In this document: piece after piece, positions 1 to 9,544 of the stretch | How the letters are laid out: every line of letters begins with the position of its first letter | Numbering within the stretch: the first letter of the stretch is position 1 | DNA from: Lelliottia sp. JS-SCA-14 | GTDB lineage: Bacteria; Pseudomonadota; Gammaproteobacteria; Enterobacterales; Enterobacteriaceae | Assembly: GCF_035593345.1 (NCBI RefSeq) | Contig: NZ_CP141606.1 | Location: 496,001-560,000 of the forward strand | Length of the DNA: 64,000 nucleotides | Reading direction: 5' to 3' | The notes under the pieces: model-generated | Told to the model about the DNA's origin: nothing | Database searches by the model: none | What the model saw: the letters and a program-made list of their open reading frames with translations, nothing else | Translations under genes and position numbers: made by a program

Positions 1-659
1 ATTTGCAGCCGCGACTGTTCGAAGCGCGCAACCAGCGTGTTGGTTATTCGCGCGGGGATCACAATTGGCAGGCGGCTGTGAATGCGTAACCGCTTGATGT
101 GCGGGATCGCCTCAAGCTGTGCCATCAGCCAGTCCAGCTCGTGATCTTTCGCCATCAGCGGATCGCCGCCGGAAAAGATGATCTCATCCAGCTCAGGATG
201 GGCCGCAATATAGTCCAGCGCCACCTGCCAGTTGCGCTTATTGCCCTGATTATCGGCGTACGGGAAGTGACGACGGAAGCAATAGCGGCAATTTACCGCA
301 CATCCGCCCTTCACCAGCAGCAGGGCGCGGTTCTGGTACTTATGCAGCAAACCCGGCACCACGCTGTTCTGTTCTTCCAGCGGATCGGTGCTAAATCCGG
401 GCGCGGTCACGAACTCATCCTGTGAGGTAAGTACCTGTTTTAGCAATGGATCGTTGGGGTTGCCTTTCTCCATCCGCGCGACAAACGCACGGGGGACACG
501 CAGGGCAAAGAGGCGCTTTGCCTCACGGCCAGCGAGCAAATTTTCATCAGTGTCTATATTCAATAGACGCAGCAGTTCATCAGGACTGGTGATTACATCG
601 GCAAGTTGCGATAACCAATCTTCTCTGGACGGGGTATTTAGGGTTACAATATGCGCCAT
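1..659 (-). CDS. epmB: EF-P lysine 2,3-aminomutase EpmB, C-terminus cut by window edge
   Basis: Radical-SAM enzyme that isomerises (S)-alpha-lysine to (R)-beta-lysine, which EpmA then attaches to elongation factor P. The frame is open to the window edge, so only the first 219 or so residues are present (E. coli EpmB is about 340). The radical-SAM cluster motif is visible as Cys120-x3-Cys124-x2-Cys127 in GGCAVNCRYCFRR, followed by FSGGDPLM. The start MAHIVTLNTPSREDW matches E. coli and lies 41 bp from the divergent efp start, so substrate protein and modifying enzyme share a control region. Identification is firm; the missing 3' end cannot be judged. Confidence 0.96.
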   Translation of the reverse strand, partial: MAHIVTLNTPSREDWLSQLADVITSPDELLRLLNIDTDENLLAGREAKRLFALRVPRAFVARMEKGNPNDPLLKQVLTSQDEFVTAPGFSTDPLEEQNSVVPGLLHKYQNRALLLVKGGCAVNCRYCFRRHFPYADNQGNKRNWQVALDYIAAHPELDEIIFSGGDPLMAKDHELDWLMAQLEAIPHIKRLRIHSRLPIVIPARITNTLVARFEQSRLQ

Positions 660-700
660 TTTGTGGCTTAGCTACCAGTTAACAATTTTCAGAGGGCCTT

Positions 701-1267
701 ATGGCGACTTACTATAGCAACGATTTTCGTGCTGGTCTTAAAATCATGATGGACGGCGAACCGTATGCGGTTGAAGCCAGCGAATTCGTTAAACCAGGTA
801 AAGGCCAGGCATTCGCGCGCGTTAAGCTGCGTCGCCTGCTGACCGGTACCCGCGTTGAGAAAACCTTCAAATCTACCGACTCCGCTGAAGGCGCTGACGT
901 TGTCGATATGAACCTGACCTTCCTGTACAACGACGGCGAGTTCTATCACTTCATGAACAACGAAACTTTCGAGCAGCTGGCTGCTGACGAGAAAGCCGTT
1001 GGTGATAACGCGAAATGGCTGCTGGACCAGGCTGAATGCATCGTGACCCTGTGGAACGGTCAGCCTATCTCCGTGACTCCGCCTAACTTCGTTGAGCTGG
1101 AAATCATTGAAACCGATCCAGGTCTGAAAGGTGACACCGCAGGTACCGGCGGTAAACCAGCCACCCTGTCTACTGGCGCTGTGGTTAAAGTGCCACTGTT
1201 CGTACAGATCGGCGAAGTGATCAAAGTGGATACTCGCTCTGGCGAATACGTATCCCGCGTGAAGTAA
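701..1267 (+). CDS. efp: Elongation factor P
   Basis: Translation factor that rescues ribosomes stalled on polyproline stretches by binding between the P and E sites. The 188-residue length is the family norm. The N-terminal KOW-like domain carries the loop VKPGKGQAF, with Lys34 as the residue expected to be beta-lysylated by EpmA with EpmB-made (R)-beta-lysine. Two OB domains follow and the protein ends GEYVSRVK. An AGAGGG ribosome site precedes the ATG. It is divergent from epmB, and the partner ligase gene epmA is 7 kb downstream in the same window. Confidence 0.98.
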   Translation: MATYYSNDFRAGLKIMMDGEPYAVEASEFVKPGKGQAFARVKLRRLLTGTRVEKTFKSTDSAEGADVVDMNLTFLYNDGEFYHFMNNETFEQLAADEKAVGDNAKWLLDQAECIVTLWNGQPISVTPPNFVELEIIETDPGLKGDTAGTGGKPATLSTGAVVKVPLFVQIGEVIKVDTRSGEYVSRVK

Positions 1268-1274
1268 TTCATGT

Positions 1275-1399
1275 TTACCCTAAATAATTCGAGTTGCAGG
1301 AAGGCGGCAAGCCTGAGAATCCCCAGGAGCTTACTTAAGTAAGTGACTGGGGTGAGCAGGCGCAGCCAACGCACATGCAACTTGAAGTATGACGGGTAA
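1275..1399. repeat. ERIC (IRU) element
   Basis: A 125-bp imperfect palindrome between efp and ecnA, bounded by TTACCC and GGGTAA. Its core AAGTAAGTGACTGGGGTGAG and the complementary arm reading GTAAGCTCCTGGGGATT match the standard ERIC2 and ERIC1R primer sequences as I recall them. It lies just after the efp stop and is probably transcribed with efp, so it could fold at the mRNA 3' end or form part of the ecnA leader. Confidence 0.93.
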
Positions 1400-1444
1400 T
1401 GAGTGAGGCGCAGCGCCTGCTGCGCCTGATTGATTCAGGCAGGG

Positions 1445-1579
1445 ATGATGAAACGTACCGTTAAAATTCTGCTGATGCTGGCACTCTCCAGCGCCATCCT
1501 TTCCGGGTGCAACACCGCGCGCGGCGTCGGTGAAGATATCAAAGCTGTTGGCCACGCGATCTCCCACGCAGCCAGTTAA
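1445..1579 (+). CDS. ecnA: Entericidin A, small antidote lipoprotein
   Basis: A 44-residue lipoprotein. The signal peptide MMKRTVKILLMLALSS leads to the lipobox LSGC with Cys22 as the lipidated residue, then NTARGVGEDIKAVGHAIS. In E. coli the entericidins form an antidote (A)/toxin (B) pair linked to stationary-phase lysis. The double Met start (MMKR) matches E. coli EcnA; the second Met is three bases on. It lies directly after the ERIC element and 107 bp before ecnB, whose mature part it closely resembles (NTxRGVGEDI). Confidence 0.93.
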   Translation: MMKRTVKILLMLALSSAILSGCNTARGVGEDIKAVGHAISHAAS

Positions 1580-1631
1580 TCACGTCTAATACTCCGAAAA
1601 ATTCTTCCTTTTCCGTCAACCGGCGGGATCT

Positions 1632-1660
1632 TGTCTATCCTTAAGTGGCTATACACAAAT
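1632..1660 (+). promoter_or_regulatory. Candidate sigma-S promoter of ecnB
   Basis: TGTCTATCCTTAA at 1632-1644 matches the RpoS -10 pattern (K)CTAYACTTAA with one change, and GGCTATACAC at 1647-1656 is a second candidate. E. coli ecnB is known to be RpoS-dependent. Which of the two is used cannot be told from sequence. Confidence 0.5.
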
Positions 1661-1686
1661 AACATTGGCTATAAAAGGAAGATATT

Positions 1687-1833
1687 ATGGTTAAGAAAAC
1701 AATTGCAGCGATCTTTTCTGTACTGGTGCTTTCTTCAGTATTAACCGCATGCAACACCACGCGTGGCGTGGGTGAAGATATCTCTAGCGGCGGTAGTGCT
1801 ATTTCTGGTGCAGCAACGAAAGCACAGAATTAA
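1687..1833 (+). CDS. ecnB: Entericidin B, small bacteriolytic lipoprotein
   Basis: A 48-residue lipoprotein: signal peptide [17 protein letters not shown], lipobox LTAC, then [19 protein letters not shown] and a lysine/asparagine end. It is the toxin partner of the entericidin locus and is expected to insert into the envelope in stationary phase when not balanced by EcnA. An AAGGAAG ribosome site lies a few bases before the ATG. The convergent ecnR regulator follows. Confidence 0.93.
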   Translation: MVKKTIAAIFSVLVLSSVLTACNTTRGVGEDISSGGSAISGAATKAQN

Positions 1834-1847
1834 TGATGTGATATCAG

Positions 1848-1880
1848 GACGGTACGGAACGGGGCTGCCGCCGTACCGTC
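1848..1880. terminator. Hairpin between convergent ecnB and ecnR
   Basis: A 10-bp perfect stem, GACGGTACGG at 1848-1857 pairing with CCGTACCGTC at 1871-1880, sits between the two convergent stop codons. There is no long T-tract on either side, so it may be a weak bidirectional terminator or an mRNA-stabilising stem. Confidence 0.5.
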
Positions 1881-1884
1881 AGCT

Positions 1885-2478
1885 TTACACTTCCTGAAGC
1901 GTCAAAAACGGTGAGAAGCGCGTGTCCATGTGCAGTTTCATACGGATATTGCGTTTGTAGGTATACACCGTCTTGCTGTTAATGCTGAGCTTCCCGGCAA
2001 TATTCTGATTGCTGGCACCTTCCATCCATAGTGCTAAAACTTTCTCTTCCTGACGGGTCAGCAGGGGCGTTGCAATTTGCGGGATCTCGTAGCTGGCACA
2101 GGTACTTAATGCGTCATTAATCACTCTCGCCAGGGTGTCCAGCGACGTGCTTTTGCACAGCGAAGCCCACAGCGGGAACTGCTTAATGTAGCCCGACATA
2201 TCCAGCTTGATGTCGGATTGCAGCAGAATAAAAGGCCGCGTCTCGCTGGCAATAAGCAGGGACGACAGCTGCTGGATATCACTCATATCCTGCATAAAAC
2301 TGTTTAAATCGGCGATCACCAGCGTGGGCTTCCATTGCAGGATATGCTCCCTGGCAAGAAACAGATTATTCAGCCCAGTGACCATAAAGGTGCCGGGGAA
2401 TAACCCTGAATGATTGAGCCATGCTTCAAACCCGGAGCGGGTGAAGTGACAACGGTCAATCAAGAGAATTTTAAACAT
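1885..2478 (-). CDS. ecnR: LuxR-type regulator of the entericidin locus (EcnR/EntR-like)
   Basis: A 197-residue protein. The N-terminal ~135 residues resemble a degenerate receiver (MFKILLIDRCHFTRSGFEAWL, then VIADLNSFM). A C-terminal LuxR helix-turn-helix follows at about 140-190 (LLTRQEEKVLALWMEGASNQ, then SKTVYTYKRNIRMKL). The receiver lacks a clear acidic pocket and invariant lysine, so phosphorylation is doubtful; RcsA/BglJ-type regulators behave this way. Citrobacter freundii carries a LuxR-like gene beside ecnB (ecnR/entR), and the position here is the same. Regulation of ecnB is inferred from that. Confidence 0.72.
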   Translation of the reverse strand: MFKILLIDRCHFTRSGFEAWLNHSGLFPGTFMVTGLNNLFLAREHILQWKPTLVIADLNSFMQDMSDIQQLSSLLIASETRPFILLQSDIKLDMSGYIKQFPLWASLCKSTSLDTLARVINDALSTCASYEIPQIATPLLTRQEEKVLALWMEGASNQNIAGKLSINSKTVYTYKRNIRMKLHMDTRFSPFLTLQEV

Positions 2479-2667
2479 GTTTTTTTCGCATCAGGCAAAG
2501 GGCTCGGCTTGCTGCCATCAGAAAGCACACCATCATAGGGAAGTCCGATGAGTACTAAATGGCTGAACTCCGCTGCATACTGAGGCTATTTCAGGCTTTA
2601 ACCAGATTTTGCCAATTGTATTGAATTAAGATCGCTTTCTGAGCAAAATAGGCCTCTCACCTCTGCC

Positions 2668-2711
2668 TTGCGGGACGACCTGCAAGCGCTTCGACCACCG
2701 GGGACGGCCCC
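2668..2711 (+). promoter_or_regulatory. Guanidine-II (mini-ykkC) riboswitch
   Basis: Two tandem hairpins with ACGR tetraloops: a 7-bp stem (2668-2674 with 2679-2685) closing ACGA, and GGGG/CCCC (2700-2703 with 2708-2711) closing ACGG. The GGAG ribosome site of sugE follows at 2731. Two GNNN-ACGR-NNNC hairpins ahead of an SMR guanidinium exporter is the defining layout of this class, which normally frees the ribosome site when guanidinium binds. Confidence 0.92.
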
Positions 2712-2740
2712 AGACTGTTATTTAAGTTAAGGAGCCTTAT

Positions 2741-3058
2741 ATGTCCTGGATTATTCTTTTGATCGCCGGTTTGCTGGAAGTGGTGTGGGCCATCGGCCTG
2801 AAATATACCCACGGTTTCACCCGCCTGACCCCGAGCATCATCACCATCACCGCCATGATTGTCAGTATTGCGTTGCTTTCGTGGGCGATGCGCACGCTGC
2901 CTGTCGGCACGGCCTATGCCGTCTGGACGGGGATCGGTGCCGTGGGCGCGGCGATTACCGGTATTTTGCTGCTGGGAGAGTCCGCGAGCCTGGCGCGTAT
3001 TGCCAGCCTCGCGTTAATCGTGGCGGGGATTATTGGGTTGAAGCTCAGCACCCATTAA
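2741..3058 (+). CDS. sugE: Guanidinium exporter SugE/Gdx (SMR family)
   Basis: A 105-residue four-helix inner-membrane protein of the small multidrug resistance family, acting as a dual-topology dimer that exports guanidinium in exchange for protons. Glu13, the essential shared binding residue, is in [19 protein letters not shown]. The helix-4 region ends in [10 protein letters not shown]. The guanidine-II riboswitch upstream fits the Gdx subtype rather than a broad drug exporter. Its stop codon overlaps that of convergent blc (shared TTAA at 3055-3058). Confidence 0.96.
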   Translation: MSWIILLIAGLLEVVWAIGLKYTHGFTRLTPSIITITAMIVSIALLSWAMRTLPVGTAYAVWTGIGAVGAAITGILLLGESASLARIASLALIVAGIIGLKLSTH

Positions 3059-3585
3059 TGCGGCTGTTCGACCCAGATTAATTTCGACACATCAAACCCT
3101 TGTCGGGTCGCGACATCGAGCATTTGCTGCTTCATTTCGTCTGAAATGGTCGGCGTGCGCGAGAGGATCCACAGATAGTCGCGATCCGGCCCGCAAACCA
3201 GCGCATGGCGATATTCCCGGTCCAGCGCTATCACGTTATAGCCACCGTAGAACGGGCCAAAGAACGATACTTTCAGCGCGGCCCGGCTCGGGTCGCCGGT
3301 AAAGTACGCCTTGCCGATCGACTGCTGCCACATCCCACGCTCTGGGTTGTATCCCTTGTTAATCACCTGAATGCCGCCGTCATCCATGGTGCTGTAAGTT
3401 GCGGTGACGCGCTGTAACCCGCGTTCAAAGCGATGATCCAGGCGGGCGATTTCATACCAGGTGCCGAGATAACGCTGTGCATCAAAGTTATTCACGACGG
3501 TGACGCCATTCGGCGGGGTAGGTGAACTACAAGCCACCACTAAAAACGCGGCTGTCACCGCGGCGATAACAGGCAAAATGCGCAT
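3055..3585 (-). CDS. blc: Outer-membrane lipocalin Blc
   Basis: A 176-residue lipoprotein of the lipocalin family. The signal peptide ends at the lipobox VVAC (Cys19); the lipocalin signature [17 protein letters not shown] follows, with the later block [20 protein letters not shown]. Bacterial lipocalins bind lysophospholipids in the outer membrane and are induced in stationary phase. It lies 64 bp downstream of ampC, a pairing shared with E. coli and Citrobacter, and a good sigma-S -10 element lies in the gap. Tail-to-tail 4-bp overlap with sugE. Confidence 0.96.
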   Translation of the reverse strand: MRILPVIAAVTAAFLVVACSSPTPPNGVTVVNNFDAQRYLGTWYEIARLDHRFERGLQRVTATYSTMDDGGIQVINKGYNPERGMWQQSIGKAYFTGDPSRAALKVSFFGPFYGGYNVIALDREYRHALVCGPDRDYLWILSRTPTISDEMKQQMLDVATRQGFDVSKLIWVEQPH

Positions 3586-3609
3586 AGAAGTTTCCTTGCT
3601 GTTTTTTTG

Positions 3610-3620
3610 TTAAGTGTAGA
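3610..3620 (-). promoter_or_regulatory. sigma-S -10 element of blc
   Basis: On the minus strand this reads TCTACACTTAA, an exact match to the RpoS extended -10 consensus KCTAYACTTAA, 25-35 bases before the blc start. E. coli blc is RpoS-controlled, so this independent promoter separates blc expression from ampC. Confidence 0.7.
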
Positions 3621-3649
3621 TGACAGCAAGGAAAATGCGGGACAAAAGG

Positions 3650-5211
<1,562 letters not shown>

Positions 5212-5221
5212 TCAGGCCTCC

Positions 5222-5617
5222 TTACCAGAACAGTGCCACAAACAGAACGACCACAGTCACCACTGCAGTCACCGCCCAAAGCCCTTTAATCACAGGCTCC
5301 GGCCCCATTTTCTCGCCCTTCACGATAATGTTCGCGGCCTTCGGCGCCAGCTCAAACCAGGTTTTGGTATGCAGCAGCGCGGCGGCGAGCACGATCAGGT
5401 TCAGGATCACCACGATCGGGTTTTGCAGGAAACCCACAAAACTGGCCCAGGTCTCCGGACCGTGCTTCAGCGCGAAAAGACCGTACATCAGCTCAAGGCT
5501 GAACCACACTGCCGGAACCGCCGTGCCTTCACGCAGCATATAGAAGCGATAAAACGGCAGTTTTTTCCACCAGGTGGCCGGCATTGGCCGCACGTAGGCT
5601 TTGCGTTTAGTCGTCAT
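5222..5617 (-). CDS. frdC: Fumarate reductase membrane anchor subunit C
   Basis: A 131-residue, three-helix inner-membrane anchor. [20 protein letters not shown] and the block [17 protein letters not shown] match E. coli FrdC, including the Glu implicated in menaquinol binding. There are two adjacent ATGs; the second (5617) gives proper spacing from the AGGAG ribosome site and the E. coli length. It lies 10 bp downstream of frdB. Confidence 0.97.
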   Translation of the reverse strand: MTTKRKAYVRPMPATWWKKLPFYRFYMLREGTAVPAVWFSLELMYGLFALKHGPETWASFVGFLQNPIVVILNLIVLAAALLHTKTWFELAPKAANIIVKGEKMGPEPVIKGLWAVTAVVTVVVLFVALFW

Positions 5618-5627
5618 CATGCACTCC

Positions 5628-6362
5628 TTAGCGTGGTTTCAGGGTAGCGATAAGAAAGTCTTTCGAGCTTTCCACTTTACCCTGCTGAATAGCGGCGGCC
5701 GGGTCGACATGCTTCGGACACACTTCCGAGCAATAGCCCACGAAAGTACAACTCCACACGCCGTTCTGGCTGTTGAGCTGCGCCATACGTTCTTTCTTCC
5801 CGTGATCGCGGCTGTCTTCGTTGTAGCGATGCGCCAGCGTAATGGCCGCCGGGCCGATAAACTCCGGATTCAGGCCAAACTGCGGGCACGCGGCATAGCA
5901 CAGACCGCAGTTGATGCAGCCGGAGAACTGATGGTATTTCGCCATCTGCGCCGGGGTCTGGGTGTTTGGACCCTGATCCGGCGTGCGCGGGTTGCCGATG
6001 ATGTACGGCTTAATCGCTTCCAGACTTTCGATAAAGTGGGTCATATCGACCACCAGATCGCGCTCAATCGGGAAGTTACCCAGCGCTTCGACCTTCATGC
6101 CTTTGGTGTACTCGCGCAGGAAGGTCTTACAGGCCAGCTTCGGCACTTTGTTGACCATCATGCCGCAGGAGCCGCAGATAGCCATGCGGCAAGACCAGCG
6201 ATAGCTCAGGTCCGGCGCCAGGTTATCTTTGATGTACCCGAGCGCATCCAGCAGCGAGGTTTGCTCATCAAAAGGCACATCGTAGAAAGCGCTGTGCGGT
6301 GCGGCGTCCACTTCCGGGTTGTAGCGCACCACTTCAATTTTCAACGTCTGCATCTCAGCCAT
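5628..6362 (-). CDS. frdB: Fumarate reductase iron-sulfur subunit
   Basis: A 244-residue electron-transfer subunit carrying three Fe-S clusters. The [2Fe-2S] ligands are in [13 protein letters not shown] with a later Cys in KLACKTFL. The [4Fe-4S] and [3Fe-4S] ligands are in [12 protein letters not shown] and [17 protein letters not shown]. Start [19 protein letters not shown] matches E. coli; the start codon overlaps the frdA stop by 8 bp, which suggests translational coupling. Confidence 0.98.
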   Translation of the reverse strand: MAEMQTLKIEVVRYNPEVDAAPHSAFYDVPFDEQTSLLDALGYIKDNLAPDLSYRWSCRMAICGSCGMMVNKVPKLACKTFLREYTKGMKVEALGNFPIERDLVVDMTHFIESLEAIKPYIIGNPRTPDQGPNTQTPAQMAKYHQFSGCINCGLCYAACPQFGLNPEFIGPAAITLAHRYNEDSRDHGKKERMAQLNSQNGVWSCTFVGYCSEVCPKHVDPAAAIQQGKVESSKDFLIATLKPR

Positions 6363-8145
6363 TCGCCTTCTCCTTCTTATCGGCGGCTTCCGCTTCTGCC
6401 CCATAAACACGTTTTGCTGGTGGCAGCGTGGTGATCTTCACGTCGCTGTAGTCCAGACGGGTGGTGCCGTCTGCGTCGCGGTAAGCGAGGGTATGCTTGA
6501 GGAAATTCACGTCATCGCGTTCGGTACAGCCTTCGTCCAGACGCTGATGCGCGCCGCGCGACTCTTTACGCGCCAGAGCGGAGTGCGCCATACATTCGGC
6601 AACGTTCAGACCGTGACCCAGCTCAATGGTGTAGAGCAGGTCGGTGTTGAACACGCTGGAGGTGTCGGTAATGCGCACACGCTTGAAGCGCTCCTGCAGC
6701 TCCGCCAGCTTATCGACGGTTTTCTGCATCAGCTCAGGCGTACGGTAGATGCCGCAGCCTTCTTCCATGGAGAGTCCCATTTCGTCGCGGATTTTCGACC
6801 AGTTTTCCGTGCCTTCCTGGTTCACCAGCGCTTTCAGGCGTTTTTCGACATCGACCACCTGCGCGTCGAGCGCGGCGCTGTTGGCTTCACCAGCCGTTGC
6901 AGCGCGCTCCATCGCGCGTTCACCCGCCATGCGGCCAAACACCACCAGCTCCGCCAGCGAGTTGGAGCCGAGACGGTTTGCCCCGTGCAGACCGACGGAA
7001 GAGCACTCCCCGACGGCAAACAGCCCTTTAATGCGGGTTTCACACTGCTGATCGGTTTCGATGCCGCCCATGGTGTAGTGCGCGGTTGGACGCACCGGAA
7101 TCGGCTCTTTTACCGGATCGACGCCAACGTAGGCTTTCGCCAGTTCGCAGATGAACGGCAGACGTTCCAGCAATTTCTTCTCGCCCAGATGACGCAGGTC
7201 GAGATAGACCACATCGCCGCGCGGCGTAGAAATCGTGTTGCCTTTGCGCCACTCGTGCCAGAACGCCTGGGAGACTTTGTCGCGCGGACCGAGTTCCATA
7301 TATTTGTTTTTCGGCTCGCCGAGCGGGGTTTCCGGGCCCATGCCGTAATCCTGCAGATAACGATAGCCATCTTTGTTGACCAGAATACCGCCTTCACCAC
7401 GGCAGCCTTCCGTCATCAGAATGCCTGAGCCCGGCAGGCCAGTTGGGTGATACTGCACGAACTCCATGTCGCGCAGCGGAATGCCATGATTGAGCGCCAT
7501 GCCCATGCCATCGCCGGTGACGATCCCACCGTTGGTGTTATAGCGATACACACGGCCTGCGCCGCCTGTCGCCATCACCACCGCATTGGCGCGGATCTGC
7601 ATCAGCGTGCCTTCCATCATGTTCATCGCCACCAGGCCACGCGCATGGCCGTCGTCGACCAGTATGTCGAGGACGAAGTGTTCGTCAAAGCGTTGAATTT
7701 GTGGGAACTGAAGGGAGGTCTGGAACAGGGTGTGAAGCATATGGAAGCCAGTTTTATCGGCGGCAAACCAGGTGCGTTCGATCTTCATCCCGCCGAATCG
7801 GCGCACGTTGACGCTACCATCCGGGCGGCGACTCCACGGGCAGCCCCACTGCTCCAGCTGGGTCATTTCCGTCGGGCAATGGTGGACAAAGTAGTCAACG
7901 ACATCCTGTTCGCAAAGCCAGTCGCCCCCGGCAACCGTGTCGTGGAAATGGTATTCGAAGCTGTCATGATCCTGCGCAACGGCGGCGGACCCTCCTTCTG
8001 CGGCAACCGTGTGGCTGCGCATCGGATAGACTTTTGAAATCAGTGCGATTTTAGCGGTTGGATTCGCTTGGGCTGCAGCAATCGCAGCCCGTAATCCTGC
8101 GCCGCCAGCACCTATAACGACAAGATCGGCTTGAAAAGTTTGCAC
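6355..8145 (-). CDS. frdA: Fumarate reductase flavoprotein subunit
   Basis: A 596-residue catalytic subunit that reduces fumarate with covalently bound FAD during anaerobic respiration. The dinucleotide-binding motif [10 protein letters not shown] is near the N-terminus; the FAD-linked His is in [11 protein letters not shown], and substrate-site blocks [20 protein letters not shown] and [11 protein letters not shown] are intact. The start is GTG at 8145 ([12 protein letters not shown]), as in E. coli, with GGAGG six bases upstream. The C-terminus is a little shorter than the 602 of E. coli, mainly in the charged tail. Confidence 0.98.
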   Translation of the reverse strand: MQTFQADLVVIGAGGAGLRAAIAAAQANPTAKIALISKVYPMRSHTVAAEGGSAAVAQDHDSFEYHFHDTVAGGDWLCEQDVVDYFVHHCPTEMTQLEQWGCPWSRRPDGSVNVRRFGGMKIERTWFAADKTGFHMLHTLFQTSLQFPQIQRFDEHFVLDILVDDGHARGLVAMNMMEGTLMQIRANAVVMATGGAGRVYRYNTNGGIVTGDGMGMALNHGIPLRDMEFVQYHPTGLPGSGILMTEGCRGEGGILVNKDGYRYLQDYGMGPETPLGEPKNKYMELGPRDKVSQAFWHEWRKGNTISTPRGDVVYLDLRHLGEKKLLERLPFICELAKAYVGVDPVKEPIPVRPTAHYTMGGIETDQQCETRIKGLFAVGECSSVGLHGANRLGSNSLAELVVFGRMAGERAMERAATAGEANSAALDAQVVDVEKRLKALVNQEGTENWSKIRDEMGLSMEEGCGIYRTPELMQKTVDKLAELQERFKRVRITDTSSVFNTDLLYTIELGHGLNVAECMAHSALARKESRGAHQRLDEGCTERDDVNFLKHTLAYRDADGTTRLDYSDVKITTLPPAKRVYGAEAEAADKKEKANG

Positions 8146-8252
8146 GACATTCCTCCAGATTTTTGTTTTTCCGCAACGTGAAGACCTAACAGGTTTCACT
8201 TGCCTCAGGGGCGGTTGCGAACGCGTTTCCACTGCTCCTTTATGGGTAAAAC

Positions 8253-8294
8253 AGTATAACCGTATGGATGTGGGGGAAATTTGACGCGTTCGAT
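8253..8294 (-). promoter_or_regulatory. frd operon promoter with FNR-like site
   Basis: Minus strand: -10 TATACT (8253-8258) and, about 23-36 bases upstream of it, ATCGAACGCGTCAA (8281-8294). This has the same arrangement as the recalled E. coli frd promoter (ATCGATCTCGTCAA then TATACT). The palindrome is a poor fit to the textbook TTGAT-N4-ATCAA FNR consensus, so FNR control is inferred from synteny. The 309-bp gap 8146-8454 also holds the divergent epmA promoter; nothing else is seen in it. Confidence 0.55.
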
Positions 8295-8454
8295 TTTTTT
8301 GCTGTTAAGTCCGGCGATTTATCACTGCGTTTGATGAATTGCGTCACGGAATTTTTCAGATTGCTGAATCGAGAAAATTTACTGTGCAAAATTTGTCTCT
8401 CTGTGCGCTAACGAGTAGACTTCGTGCCCTTGTCTGAATCCGGAGAAAATTCCC

Positions 8455-9432
8455 ATGAGCGAAACGGCCACCTGGCAGCCGAGCGCAACCATCCCTAACC
8501 TGTTAAAACGTGCAGCAATTATGGCAGAAATCCGCCGTTTCTTTGCTGACCGTGGTGTACTTGAGGTGGAAACGCCGTGCATGAGTCAGGCGACGGTGAC
8601 CGATATTCATCTGGTCCCGTTTGAAACCCGTTTTGTCGGCCCAGGCCACTCTCAGGGGATGAATCTGTACCTGATGACCAGCCCGGAGTATCACATGAAG
8701 CGCCTGCTGGCGGCGGGCTGCGGCCCGGTGTATCAGCTTTGCCGCAGTTTCCGCAATGAAGAGATGGGGCGTCACCACAACCCGGAATTCACCATGCTGG
8801 AGTGGTATCGCCCGCACTACGACATGTACCGCCTGATGAACGAGGTGGACGATCTGCTGCAACAGGTGCTGGAGTGCGCCGGAGCCGAAACGCTCTCATA
8901 CCAGCAGGCTTTCCAGCGTCATCTGGAAATCGACCCGCTGTCGGCGGACAAAACCCTGCTGCGTGAAGTGGCGGCGAAGCTAGATCTGAGCAATGTTGCG
9001 GATACCGAAGAAGATCGCGATACCCTGCTGCAGCTGCTGTTCACCTTTGGCGTTGAGCCGCAGATTGGTAAAGACCGCCCGACCTTTGTCTACCACTTCC
9101 CGGCGAGCCAGGCGTCTCTGGCGCAGATCAGCACCGAAGACCATCGCGTCGCCGAGCGCTTTGAGGTGTATTACAAAGGTATTGAGCTGGCGAATGGTTT
9201 CCACGAACTGACCGATGCCCGCGAACAGCAGCAGCGTTTCGAGCAGGACAACCGCAAGCGTACTGCGCGCGGCCTGCCGCAGCAGCCGATTGATATCAAC
9301 CTGCTGGAAGCGTTAAAAGCCGGTCTGCCGGACTGCTCCGGCGTGGCGCTGGGCGTGGATCGTCTGGTGATGCTGGCGCTCGGCGCCGAGCAGCTTGGGG
9401 ATGTGATTGCGTTTACGGTGGATCGGGCTTAG
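8455..9432 (+). CDS. epmA: EF-P beta-lysine ligase EpmA (PoxA/GenX)
   Basis: A 325-residue lysyl-tRNA-synthetase paralogue lacking the anticodon-binding domain. It activates (R)-beta-lysine and attaches it to EF-P Lys34. Class II motif 2 is in [20 protein letters not shown] and motif 3 in [15 protein letters not shown]. The ATG follows GGAGAAAATTCCC. Its substrate EF-P and partner EpmB lie 7 kb upstream. A strong bidirectional terminator follows. Confidence 0.98.
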   Translation: MSETATWQPSATIPNLLKRAAIMAEIRRFFADRGVLEVETPCMSQATVTDIHLVPFETRFVGPGHSQGMNLYLMTSPEYHMKRLLAAGCGPVYQLCRSFRNEEMGRHHNPEFTMLEWYRPHYDMYRLMNEVDDLLQQVLECAGAETLSYQQAFQRHLEIDPLSADKTLLREVAAKLDLSNVADTEEDRDTLLQLLFTFGVEPQIGKDRPTFVYHFPASQASLAQISTEDHRVAERFEVYYKGIELANGFHELTDAREQQQRFEQDNRKRTARGLPQQPIDINLLEALKAGLPDCSGVALGVDRLVMLALGAEQLGDVIAFTVDRA

Positions 9433-9443
9433 GTAAAAGCAAA

Positions 9444-9467
9444 AATCCTCTCTCAGAGAGGATTTTT
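9444..9467. terminator. Bidirectional terminator between epmA and mscM
   Basis: 9-bp perfect stem (9444-9452 with 9456-9464), 3-base loop, A-run on the left and T-run on the right, so it can stop transcription from both convergent genes. Confidence 0.88.
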
Positions 9468-9478
9468 TAGTGTGTTCT

Positions 9479-9515
9479 CCCTCTCCCTGTGGGAGAGGGT
9501 TGGGGTGAGGGCATC
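9479..9515. repeat. CCCTCTCCC hairpin repeat, copy 1
   Basis: CCCTCTCCC-TGT-GGGAGAGGG (9479-9499) followed by TTGGGGTGAGGG. The same unit in opposite orientation occurs at 32567-32603, and a related stem at 49737-49763. It is a dispersed REP-like family, here in the epmA/mscM convergent gap. Confidence 0.75.
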
Positions 9516-9544
9516 AGGCCGCACTGAATTAGTTCGCACTTACC

